Origin: Stercorarius parasiticus
Taxonomy: Eukaryota > Chordata > Aves > Charadriiformes > Stercorariidae
Length of the DNA: 64,000 nucleotides
Assembly: GCA_013396915.1 (NCBI GenBank)
Contig: VWZL01004643.1
Coordinates: 657,581-721,580, forward strand
Direction of reading: 5' to 3'
Part shown: positions 24,017-34,574 of the stretch, piece after piece
Position numbering within the stretch: the first letter of the stretch is position 1
Layout of the letters: each line of letters begins with the position of its first letter
Notes under the pieces: generated by a model
The model's database searches: none
What the model saw: only the letters and a program-made list of their open reading frames with translations
What the model was told of the DNA's origin: nothing
Position numbers and translations under genes: made by a program

Positions 24017-24556
24017 NNNNNNNNNNNNNNNNNNNNNNNNNNNNNNNNNNNNNNNNNNNNNNNNNNNNNNNNNNNNNNNNNNNNNNNNNNNNNNNNNNNN
24101 NNNNNNNNNNNNNNNNNNNNNNNNNNNNNNNNNNNNNNNNNNNNNNNNNNNNNNNNNNNNNNNNNNNNNNNNNNNNNNNNNNNNNNNNNNNNNNNNNNNN
24201 NNNNNNNNNNNNNNNNNNNNNNNNNNNNNNNNNNNNNNNNNNNNNNNNNNNNNNNNNNNNNNNNNNNNNNNNNNNNNNNNNNNNNNNNNNNNNNNNNNNN
24301 NNNNNNNNNNNNNNNNNNNNNNNNNNNNNNNNNNNNNNNNNNNNNNNNNNNNNNNNNNNNNNNNNNNNNNNNNNNNNNNNNNNNNNNNNNNNNNNNNNNN
24401 NNNNNNNNNNNNNNNNNNNNNNNNNNNNNNNNNNNNNNNNNNNNNNNNNNNNNNNNNNNNNNNNNNNNNNNNNNNNNNNNNNNNNNNNNNNNNNNNNNNN
24501 NNNNNNNNNNNNNNNNNNNNNNNNNNNNNNNNNNNNNNNNNNNNNNNNNNNNNNNN
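24017..24556. other. Assembly gap (540 N)
   Basis: A run of N. Both flanks are very GC- and CpG-rich. The gap falls where the missing PIEZO1 exon 1 and promoter would be expected. Confidence 0.99.
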
Positions 24557-24720
24557 GGTACGGTACGGCCCGGCCCCGCCTAGCGCCGCCCGCCGGCACT
24601 GCAGCCCCCGCCACCGCTGACACGAGTTGGGCCGGTCTCAGCCCCGACGGGCAGCGGGATTTCCGCCCCCGCCCCCGGAGCGGAACGGGGAAGGGGGTGA
24701 GCACAGACCAAGCAGCCCAC
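24557..24720 (-). promoter_or_regulatory. CpG-rich flank, probable PIEZO1 promoter region
   Basis: CpG-dense sequence (ggcccggccccgcctagcgccgcccgcc and similar) directly right of the N gap, on the 5' side of the minus-strand PIEZO1. No coding exon was recognised in it. Assignment rests on position and composition, because CpG-island promoters are typical of this gene; the start site itself is not visible. Confidence 0.4.
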
Positions 24721-26690
24721 CGGTTCCCGCCGTCGTCAGCGAGGAAAAACCAAAATATATAAAAAAATGGTTTTTTAAAAAAAAAAAAAAAGAGATGGTG
24801 TATTTCCTGTTTTCTTCACCCAAAAACAAAAATAAGAGGCCGGAGCTAATTGAGGCTGAGTGCTCCGCTCCGGGCCCCGGCGCTCAGTAATGCCAGCGCA
24901 GAGCCCTGCAGCCCGCGCAGCAACATGGCACGGGACACTGCAGACACCCACCGTGCTGCACGGGAGCAGGGTGTTCATGCGTGCTCCCCTGGGAGCAGCC
25001 GTGCACCCCTGGGAGCTGGGTCCCATGTCCCCGGAGCTGGGTGGCCACCGCACACCCTGGGGAGCCAGACGCACAGCCACGCACCCGCGGAGTTGGGTGC
25101 CCAGGTGAGGGGAGCTGGGTGCCTCCATGGTGGGGCTGGGGGCACGGCCATGCACCCCGGGGGCTGGGTGAGCTGAGCCCTGTCTGGGAGGACGCTGGGC
25201 ACTGGGGACAGCTGGTGGCGAGGGCAGCATCGCCGGCGGCTGTGGGGCAGCGGGCAGCACCCCGGCAGTGCTGGTAACCACCATTCCCTAACAGGAAGCA
25301 TTGGCCCATGAAATTCTCCGCATTCTTTGGCTTCCCCGCATTTGTTTTCCAAACACACTTAATAAATTGGCATCCAGCTGGCACTCTGACGACCTGCTCC
25401 CCACCTCAGCAGCCCTGCTCCCTTCCCTGGGTTCTTTCCAGCGCTCTCGGGGCTCTTTCCCCTCACCCAGGCCCAGGCCCCACCTGTGCCGTAGAAACTG
25501 CAGCCATCCGGACACCACTGCCCACACCATAGCTGCCGAACCACAGGCACGACAAGCCCGAGGGCCCCCAAGCACATCTGTCCAGAGGAGTTTTGCTGGG
25601 CATAGCCCTTCGAGGGAGCTGGGATGGGCTTTGGGCACCCAAACAGCTTCTGAGCATCCTCAGAGCAGGGACTCGGTCCTTCTGCCCGGCCATGTCGATC
25701 CTCATCGCTGCAACCCAGACAGATTCACTCGCGTAAATAAAACACTCGTCAATGCTGAGCCATGAAGCCCTGCATTAACACCACGTCTGTGAAACCCAGG
25801 CATGGAAATCGCCGCTGCAAAAGCCCCAGGCTGCATCCCCCCCACCCAGAATGGATCCAGGAAAAGGTGGCGCATGGCGCCCATGCTGGTGTCTCGCTCC
25901 CAGCCCGGCCCCGAGCACCCGCCGCACCACAGCCGGCAGCCAGGCCGGGAATGGAGGCTGTGGAAGTAAATGGGCAGGGGGAACGGCACCCCAGAGCCCT
26001 GCCTCGCGTAGCCAAATCCGGCCCTGAGTGGCCCTACTTCACTTTGCCGGCCTCGCTCAGGCTTTAAGAGAGATGCTGGAGAACAGCGCGGCCCCGTAAT
26101 GTGCTGCGGGCACAGCCTGAGTGCCCGACGAGGCGTTTTATGGGCGAGCGAGCTTCTCCCACATCCGGGCAGTGCCATTAGCGCACGGCCACGCCATGGG
26201 GCAGGGGGATGCCGGGGGGCAAGGTGTGCTGTGGGCGCCTCCGGAGCCCCTTGTTCCCACGGCTGTCACTAGCTGGAGCACCAGCCACTTCCCAGAAACA
26301 GGGATGCGGGGGAAGGCAGCAATGTCAGCGTCCCTGGAGGGACCCCACAGCCACCGCAGAGCTCTCGCTAGGAGCTGGGCCCCACGCGAGCTGGAAACAA
26401 GCAGCTCCCTGGCCCCAAGCGTGCTGGGGCGAGCAGATAAGAGGGGTGACCACCAGGCCAGGGGGCGGGGCCAGCGCCATTTCAGGTGCTGTTTGCCCTG
26501 CTTAGGGGCTCCCACCTTGCAGCCCCCCGCACCAGCCGAGGGCCGGGCAGTCCCCCTCCCCGCAGCGGCCAGGGGCACACGGTGCACCAGCCGGTCCCCT
26601 GAACCGGGCGCTGCGGCACCGGGCAATGTCGGAGGGGACCTCCCCGGAAAGGGTCTGGTTCCCCCGCCCCGCCGAACAGCCCCCTCCCGT
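24721..26690. other. Intergenic region between PIEZO1 and CDT1
   Basis: Divergent intergenic DNA. It contains an A-rich tract at about 24776-24791, a run of loosely repeated words (gggagctggg, gcacccctggg) at 24960-25170, and otherwise unique sequence. No exon, RNA gene or transposon was recognised. Confidence 0.5.
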
Positions 26691-26900
26691 CCCCCACGTG
26701 GATGCACCGCTGTAGGGAAGTACGGCCCCTTTAAGAGCCCCGTGGCGCCAATTCCGCCCCACGTGACCCATCCCGCCCCCCCGGTGGGCGGTGCTACCGC
26801 CGCGCGGGTTCCCGCCGAGAGCGGAGCTTTTGGCGCGCACGGGAGTGGACGCACGTGTCGACGCGCCGGGACCGCCACCGGGACCACCGCCACCGTCGCC
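26691..26900 (+). promoter_or_regulatory. CDT1 promoter / 5' UTR with E2F-type site
   Basis: CpG-rich sequence immediately upstream of the CDT1 start codon. It holds tttggcgc at 26829-26836, an exact match to the E2F consensus TTTSGCGC, and a second GGCGCCAAT at 26744-26752 that reads as an E2F-like or CCAAT element. CDT1 is a known E2F target in vertebrates, so the sites fit G1/S-regulated transcription. Transcription start position is not determined. Confidence 0.6.
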
Positions 26901-29900
26901 ATGGCCCAGCTCCGCCTCACCGACTTCTTCGGCCGCACGAAAGCGGCTACCGGAGCGCTGGCCAAGCGCGGCGGCGGCCGCCGGCTTAAGGCTGCCCTTG
27001 CCGGGCCCCCGGTGCACCGGGAGGCGGAGGAGGACGGTGCCCCGGCGGGGCTCAGCGCCCACCCGCCGCCGTTGCCCGGCTCGCCGCGCACCCCGTCCCG
27101 CGGCGGCTCCCCGGTGGTGCGGGGTCTGGCGGGCAAGAAGCGGAGCCGCCGTGAGATGGAAGGGGAGTCGCCGGTCGGGGCCCGGCCCGGGGAGCCGAGC
27201 GGGAAGTCGGCGCGGAAGAGGCTGGAGATGAACCGGGACGCGGAGCCGGGGCCGCCGGCTGCGGTAGGGAGATGCTGGGGTCGCGGATGCGCCGCTTCTC
27301 CCGGGATGCGGCCCTAAAATGGGGATGGGGGAGGTGAGTGCGGGGGGGGATGGACCGTAAAACCAGGACACCGTCTCTGGAGTAGCCCCCCCGCAAGGGC
27401 TTGACCCACCTCCCCTAGTGCAGAGCCCCCCCTGGGCTCGTCCCCCTTCTCCTGATGCAGACACCCCGCACCAGGGCTTGCACCCTGCCCCTACTGCAGA
27501 CACCCCGATGGCTTCCCCGCCTCAGTGCAAGGCCGTGGGCGGGGGGGACACCGGGGAGGGGGGGTGCGTTCCCCGCACATCCTGGGGCAGCCCCTAATGC
27601 TCTTTCACTCTTTTGCAGGCCAGCAGCCCCTTGCCTCCGGCCACTGCTTGTCCCCCCCGACCCTCGCTGGACCTGGCAGCGGACCCCCTGGCCAGCACCA
27701 CCTGCTCCATCAGCCAGAGACGGGATGGGGGGACACAGCCCAGCACAGCCCCCCCGGGGACAACCAGACGTTTGCAGCGGGTACAGGACAAACCTGGCTT
27801 TCTGCTCCATTTTTTTGTGTTTCTTGCCAGTGTGTGAGCCCTGCTCTGACCCTGTGCCCCCTCCCCACCCAGGAGGACCTGGCCGGGCTGCGGTGCCGCC
27901 TGCAGAGGGTGAAGGCGCTGTCCCAGTTGTCCCAGCTGCCACCTGTTCCTGCGGCGGCCACCACCGACCTGCGGGGCCGTCTGGAGCAAGTGCGGCAACT
28001 GGAGCTGCGGATCCGTGAGAAGAAAGCGGGAGGCAGAGCCACGCCGGGAGCGCAGCCATCTGGGGACACCGAGTCGACAGCTCCAGCTGCGGAGGCTGGG
28101 TGAGGAGCAGCTTTGAGGGCTAATCGGGGTGTCCCGCTGGCTGCCGCAGCCCTGTTCTGCTGCTTGGCCCCACAGTGGCTTTGCAGGGGTCTTGCCACCC
28201 CTGTGAGGGGGGGTGGGGGCTCTGTGGGAGCGCTGGCTGGCCCCGCTGCGTGCAAAGGGCTTCTCTGGAGCAAAACTCGAGTGTGGTCCAAGCCACCCTG
28301 ACTCTGCCTATGAGTGCTGGGGCATCCACGTCCCTGCCCGGGACACGAAGGGTGGGTGATGTGACCCAGATGCTGGCACTGGTTTCTCAGAGATCTGGGA
28401 CAAGGGGAGGAGAGGGATCTCCCCTAAACCAGGGTGAGCACACAGCTCCTAGGCTCTGAGGTCAGCCCTGTCAGCAGTGGGACCACGGTCCTGGCCGGTC
28501 TCGGTCTCCGGCTGCACCCTCAGGGCTGTCCCAGCACTGTGTTCACCACAGCCCGTGGCTGTTTTGGGGGGGAACCCTGACCCCTCTCTTTTCCTGGCAG
28601 TGAGAAGCCCCCCGCGTACCAGCGGTTCCACACCCTCGCGCAGGACCTGCCCCCGGGGCTCACGCTGCCCTACAAGTTCAAGGTGCTGGCGGAGATGTTC
28701 CGCAGCGTGGACACCATCGCCGGGATGCTCTTCAACCGTGCTGAGACTATCACTTTCGCGAAGGTCAAGCAGGGGGTGCAGGACATGATGCGCAAGTAAG
28801 TTGGCAGCAGTGGGCAGCCTGTTTTGGGGTCCCAGCTGAAGCTGTTGGGGCTGATGCCCTGGTGTCAGCCCTTGGGGTTCCTGATCTCTCTGGGTGTTGT
28901 GGCAGGCAGTTTGAGGAGCGGCACATGGGGCAGATCAAGGCGGTGTACCCCACCTCCTACAGGCTGCGCCAAGAGAAGAACATCCCCACCTTTGGCAATG
29001 GCGTGAAGAAGTCCAACTACCAGCTCACGCTGGAGCCGGTGCTGGGGGAAGGTATGTACGGCTCGGGGGGCGGGGAGCCCTGGGAGCTGGGGCGTGCTGG
29101 ATCCTGGCTGGGATCCCTGAATCCCCACGGATGCCCTCTGCTTGGTCGGATAACCATTTGACACATAAGGGCCTGAGCATGTTGGAAGTGGAAAACACTT
29201 CTGGGACAAGTGGGAGGATGATAGGGTAGCGCTTCTGGCAGCGACTCAGCCCCACGGCAGCGCTCTGATCCCATCCTTCCCGAGGTTTGGGCTCGGTGTT
29301 GCCGTGCTTGGTCGAGGTGCTGTGGGTGATGCTTATGTGTCTCTCCTTGCAGAGGAGAAAGTGGACGGCCGCCCGCACTTGTCGGTGTCGCGCTTGCTGG
29401 AGCGCAGGAAGGAGTTCAACCGCAACCTGGTGAACATCGTCAAGCAGCACCACAAGGTGAGGCACCCCCGGCACCCTCTGCTTTTGGGGTTCCTCTGGTC
29501 ACTATTTAGAGAAGCAGGTGGAAGGTGCGGGCTGGCATCCAGGCTAAAGGATGTTGCTGGTTCCTGTGGGATGCTCTTGAGTGGAGAAGATGGCAGCTGG
29601 AATCTTTCCTGGCTCTGAATTTCCTCCAAGCCAGCTGCTATGTGTCGCCAAACTGTGCTGGGAGCGCAGAGCAATGGCCGGCTCCGCCGCACCTGGCCCG
29701 CAGGTGCCGTGACACAGCTCTCTCCCCTCTCCAGGCATTCCTGGCTGCCCTCAGCCCTCCCATGGTGGTGCCAGAGGAGAAGCTGACCCGCTGGCATCCC
29801 CGCTTCAACGTGGACGAGGTGCCGGACATCAGCCCGGCGGAGCTGCCGCAGCCACCCCAGGAGGACAGGCTCACTACGGCCCAGGAGGTGCTGAGCACGG

Positions 29901-31039
29901 CTCGGGGGATGCTGACCCCCAAGGTGAGTCAGGACCGGGGTCTGGCTCCGTCTGTGGCGGGCAGACCTCAAACCACGTGTCTCTCCAGGAAGATGTTACC
30001 GGATAGGGGTTGGGAAGGATCATTCCAGAGCCACAGGACTCGGAGCACTGTAAGACGTAGGCAGGTGGGAACGCAAGCCTGGCTGTTACCACTGCAGGTT
30101 GTGGCGTAGGGCTGGTTTCAGGCTAGAGGAGCCGTCAGTGCTGATTTTGGGGCTGGGAGAGGAGACGAAGCACCCCAAAGTGTCCTCTGTGCAGGCAGGA
30201 CGGGTCGGACATGCTGGGGTGGGAGCGCTGGGCTGCCGGGTGGGAGCGGGGGCGGTGGAGGGGAAATTTCTCCTTCCTCCAGCGCGAGCGGCTCTCAGCT
30301 GTAACCCAACTCCTCCTCCCTCTTCCACATGAGCAGATGGAAAAAGCTCTTGCCAACCTGGCCTTAAGAACCGCTGAAGCCAGTGCGGGGGAACCGGTGG
30401 TTTCCAAAGCACCGTCCCCTGCCAGCACCTCCAGTGCTCTGAAAGGGGTGTCCCAGGCCCTGCTCGAGAGGGTGAGTAATTCAGTCCTGGCCGTAATGCC
30501 GGTGCTGGGGGGGGGCGCGACATGACAACCTGCCTGTGTCTCACCCCATCTTCTCCGCTCCCCAAGATCCGGGCGAAGGAGGCGCAGAAGCTGCAGGCGC
30601 TGATGACGCGGGACCCGCGGCAGGAGGAGCGGCTTGCCATGCTGGGGCGGCTGCCAGCCATGGCCCGCATCCTGCGCAACGTCTTCGTGGCCGAGAAGAA
30701 GCAGGCGCTTACCATGGAGGTGGCTTGTGCCCGCATGGCCGAGAGCTACGACGCGCAGATGCCTCCTGGTAGGAAAGCTGGGGGGGGGGGTCTCCTTGCT
30801 GGCACGGGAGGGTCTTTCAGGAGGAAAGGGCTGGGGAGTGGAGTTTGACCCGGCGGCTGCTGCTTCTTTTTGCAGGTGAGATGGAGAAACACTTGCGCCT
30901 CTTCGCAGAGCTGCTGCCCGACTGGGTGGGGATCCACACCATCAGGACGGACACCTACATCAAACTGGACAAAGGGAAGGACCTCGGCCTCATCACGGAG
31001 AGGCTCACCAAGGCGGCGAAGGAGGCAGAAGCCCTCTAA
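26901..31039 (+). CDS. CDT1: CDT1, DNA replication licensing factor (complete, 10 exons, 628 aa)
   Basis: CDT1 loads the MCM2-7 helicase at origins with ORC and CDC6 in G1; geminin and CRL4-CDT2 restrain it. Exons: 26901-27263, 27619-27780, 27873-28099, 28601-28795, 28906-29051, 29353-29456, 29735-29923, 30337-30471, 30567-30768, 30876-31039. They join in phase to 1,887 nt. The ATG sits in a strong Kozak context (gccatgg) and is followed at once by a PIP degron, QLRLTDFF (residues 3-10), with Lys14 at the required basic position. Cyclin-binding RxL-type words are RRL (27-29) and KRL (106-108). The geminin-binding winged helix spans about residues 252-380 ([23 protein letters not shown]). The C-terminal winged helix, which binds MCM, ends with [11 protein letters not shown]. 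The frame is also open upstream of the ATG, but the degron must be N-terminal. Its 3' end converges on APRT. Confidence 0.97.
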
Positions 31040-31560
31040 GCCCCCCAAGGGTCGAGGCTTCCCCTGTGCAATCTCCTCTAAATGTAGCAAATCCTGACTG
31101 CGCTCTGGGATCTGATGTGGGCTTACGGGAGGCTCATCCTCAGGGATGTCTGAGGAAGAGCAAAATGCCTTAATTTAACTAATTCCTCTGCCGGGGTCCC
31201 TAACCCTTGAGCTCAAGGCAGGCAGTCCTGCATCCTGGAGTGACAACGCAAGCTGTGAGGAGGAACTAACAACCTCCTCTTGGCTTGCTGCGTTCTCCTG
31301 AAGGTTTGATGCAGAAGGTTTCTCATGAAGGTTTGATACAGGAGGCTTCTTCCATTAACGGCCCTGCTGGGGTGGAGGCAGGACTGGGCAGGGTAACAGG
31401 CAGGAAGGACTGAGAGAAGAAGTCACAAATTGATGTTTTTGGAGTTCTGAGCCTTGCTCTGTTTTTAAGAGAGGGGAAAATGCATCTCCAGCACTCACTG
31501 GAAACAACTACAGGACTTGTCAAAACATATTTGTATTAAATGTTTTAAATATAGCTGACT
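31040..31560 (+). terminator. CDT1 3' UTR with ATTAAA poly(A) signal
   Basis: The sequence after the CDT1 stop codon contains attaaa at 31535-31540, followed by a T/G-rich stretch (gacttgtgtt), the usual layout of a cleavage site. No AATAAA occurs nearer to the stop. A 3' UTR of about 0.5 kb is inferred. Confidence 0.5.
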
Positions 31561-34500
31561 TGTGTTAACCCAGTGCTCTTCCTCCGTGAGCCGCCCGTCT
31601 AGGCCGTGTTAGCACCGTGGCTCTCCATGGCAATTGGCGCCGGCCGGCACACGCAGGGAAGGGCTGGGTTGTCATCCAGCTCCTGGAGAAAGCCTCACTG
31701 GAAAAAGTGAGCGTGGGTTTGCAGGGAACTGAATGCAGCTTTTGTAAATAGGGACTGCGGAGCAGCTCCCGCGGGGACAGGAGCAGCCAGGGCTGAGGGT
31801 GGGCGCAGGGGGACTTTTTCCCCAGGGGAAAGCCCGGGTCACTTGGCTGAAGTGGTTTGGGAAGAGGGACAAAGAGGATACTGATGGCTGCGGAGGTGCT
31901 GGCCTGGCCCAGGTCAGGTCAGCGTTTGCTCCAGGACGGGCAGCGTGGGGTACAAGGGAGGAGGTGGGAGCTGCACCTGCCCAGCGCTGCGTCGGGCACA
32001 CCTCGCACCGCTTTCTGAGCCGAACGGTGCTGGTTTTAGCATGGGACATCAAGGACTCGCACGGAACAGTGACTGTCCTTCATCCCTCTGGGTGGGGGAC
32101 CATGCTGGTCCAGGGGAGCTTCCCCACCTGAAGTGCGGGTTTTAGAGGCTGGCAGCATTCCCGTAGCACTGCCCCAGGGAGCAGGCAGGCCCTCCTCCTC
32201 TTCCTCCTCCAGGACCCTGCTTGCCATCATGCAGGTCAATTGGCCAGCACTGCTGGCAAGAGGTAACCCTGTTTCCAGGGAGGAGGGTTTAAACGCAGCC
32301 CGGAGGCTGGAGGGATACACGGGGCTGGGGTGTGAGGCTGGGCTATCGGCTGTGCTGAACAGACCTCACTGCAGTGGAGAGGAGCTGGTTTCGGCAGCCT
32401 GGCAGCCACACACGTGCCCCAGGGGAGCTCGCAGCGAGCTCCCGTTCTGCTTCTTGGGACAAAAAAGCCTTCCTCCTGCCTGGAAGCCACCCCTGCACAG
32501 CCCCATCTCTACAAGCAATTACATCAACGGCTGCTCACAGCCCGGCCAACATGAAGGTACCGTCCCTCGGTTCCCTGATGTCACCCCTTGGCCCTGCGCG
32601 CAGCCAGCTCTGGCACTGGTGGGGCTTACGCTCGCTTCCACGGCACGCAGCTGCTTTCCACAGCTCTTCGGGGTGGAACTAATTTTTCCCTTCTCTACCT
32701 CGCAGCAGGGACCCTCTCCTTGTGCCAAGAATGCATGCGAGGCGCTGCCTCCTTTGGCTCCGCGCAGGGGCTGGCTGCGAAAACAAGTGCCCTGGGGGAG
32801 GTTTCTCCCGGGGGAATGGTGTTTCTCAGCGCAAAATGAGCAGCCACTGAAGTGGCTTTTCAGGAAACAGTGGTAAAAATAGCCGTAATAGCCCTTACAA
32901 GTGTAAGGGCAGGGTGTGTGGCATCCCTGTGCGCTGGATGGGGAAGGTGAGCTGAGCTGTGGGGACCTTGTCTATGATCCCACCGGTACTGGGCACTTCC
33001 ACTACAACCCAGCAGGACCAGCCTGGGTACCCCCCTCCAGCCAGAGGTGGGGGCTAGGTACAGAGAAAAGGCACCTGAACTGCTCAGTCCTGGCAAACCT
33101 TCCTTCCATGCATTTGGGGTGGCAAGGGGGAGCTCACGCCACAGCCTCGCTCTCCACTGACAGCATGGTTTTGGAGGAAGACGCTCATGAGGATAATAAA
33201 CGGCTTCAGCTACTGCAAGAACAGCTCTGAGACAGTTTAGAAAAAATAAAAATAAGCCAACATTTATTTTATCAGTGAGTTCAGCCCCTGCTAAGACGGG
33301 GACACAGTCCCTTATGTTTTCAGGCATGTGGAAGGTTTGGCACACTGGGTGTTAGCTAGTCCTGTGACCAAACTGAACCATGCTATAGGGAGCATCTCCA
33401 AATCCCACTTCATCCATCGCGCAACCCGAGTGAGACCGCTGGAGCTTGGCTGCAAGCGTAACACCTTTTCTTGCTTTCCTGTGGCTTTATCTGACACCAA
33501 ACATACCAACAAGAATGGGCTCCAAACCAGCATCATCCTTTCAATGCCCCAGTAAGACAGCACAGGGAAGGCAGCGGCACAGGGAGTCAGCTGTCTTGCA
33601 GCGGCACAGGGAGTCAGCTGTCTTGCAGCAGATGGGGATTTTGTGCTAAATAAAAGCTGCCAGCCCTGGCTGGAGCTGCAGGCTTTGGTATGTGCCGGTG
33701 CTGCTGGACAGAAGGTGGGCAACCACCCCCGAGCATACGCATGGCCCCCTTCCTCACTGCCTGTCACCCAGCTGTGTGCTACTTCTCGTGATGTAGATGG
33801 CTCCTAGTTTTGCAAAATCCGCTGCTAAGAACTACCCCGGACCAAAGGAAGGCAGATGGTCTCCTACAGCAGAGACCTTCAGCTTCCCGTTGTGTCAAGG
33901 GAAGGAGAGCACAAGCCAAGCTGCAAGCTGACATGGTGTTTGAGCTCATCTACACCAGCAACCTCCACTGCGTTGGCAGTGGCTGCCTCCTGATTTCAGG
34001 ACACAGGGCTGGGCAGGTACTTAACTCTCCTTAGCAAGCACTACCTTAATGTAAGAGCAGCCTATTCCGCTGTGAGCAACAGCAGAGAGCAACCAGACCA
34101 TTCACTGCGGTCAAATACATAGGAGTTTATCCCTTAGACTAATAATCACTTTGTGCCCATCATCTGTGTTTCTTTGGCAAACTCTTACGGGGTTCCTAAG
34201 AGGCTGACCAGGCACGGCTCAAATGAAGGGGAATGCTGGGCCCCCAAAGCTATCAGACCTCTCCTGCCTCAGCTGGAGTATTTTCACTTTGGTCTCTTAA
34301 AAAACAATATTTGGTGAAGACGCATCTTTGTTCTCCCTCGCCAAAACCAATCACTTCCCGAAAGGATGAACTCCAAAAAGGATCCTTACACTCAACACAG
34401 CTTAATCTGTGGCTTGGAAAATAAATAGGACTTATGATTGTACGGCATCTGGCCCGAATCAAAATTGTAGGTTCCCCCCCTACCCACCCCCTTGTGACAT

Positions 34501-34574
34501 CAAGAAAGAGCCACCAAATAAAGCCCAAACTCATGCACAGCTCATGACGTGCATTCCCTTCTCCCAGCTCCTCC
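31561..34574. other. Convergent intergenic region CDT1-APRT
   Basis: Three kilobases between the tails of CDT1 (plus) and APRT (minus). AATAAA-type words lie on both strands at 33244-33268: aataaa on plus, and tttatt, read as AATAAA on minus. The minus copy is the first such word found downstream of the APRT stop. A perfect 9-bp inverted repeat with a 2-nt centre lies at 32891-32910, and a 27-bp direct duplication at 33574-33627. No gene was recognised. Confidence 0.45.

Noticed and set aside
26121..26900. In-frame open reading continuing upstream of the CDT1 ATG (260 codons)
   Set aside because: It is an open frame in CpG-rich DNA crossing the promoter. The Kozak ATG at 26901 is directly followed by the PIP degron, which is N-terminal in all CDT1 proteins.
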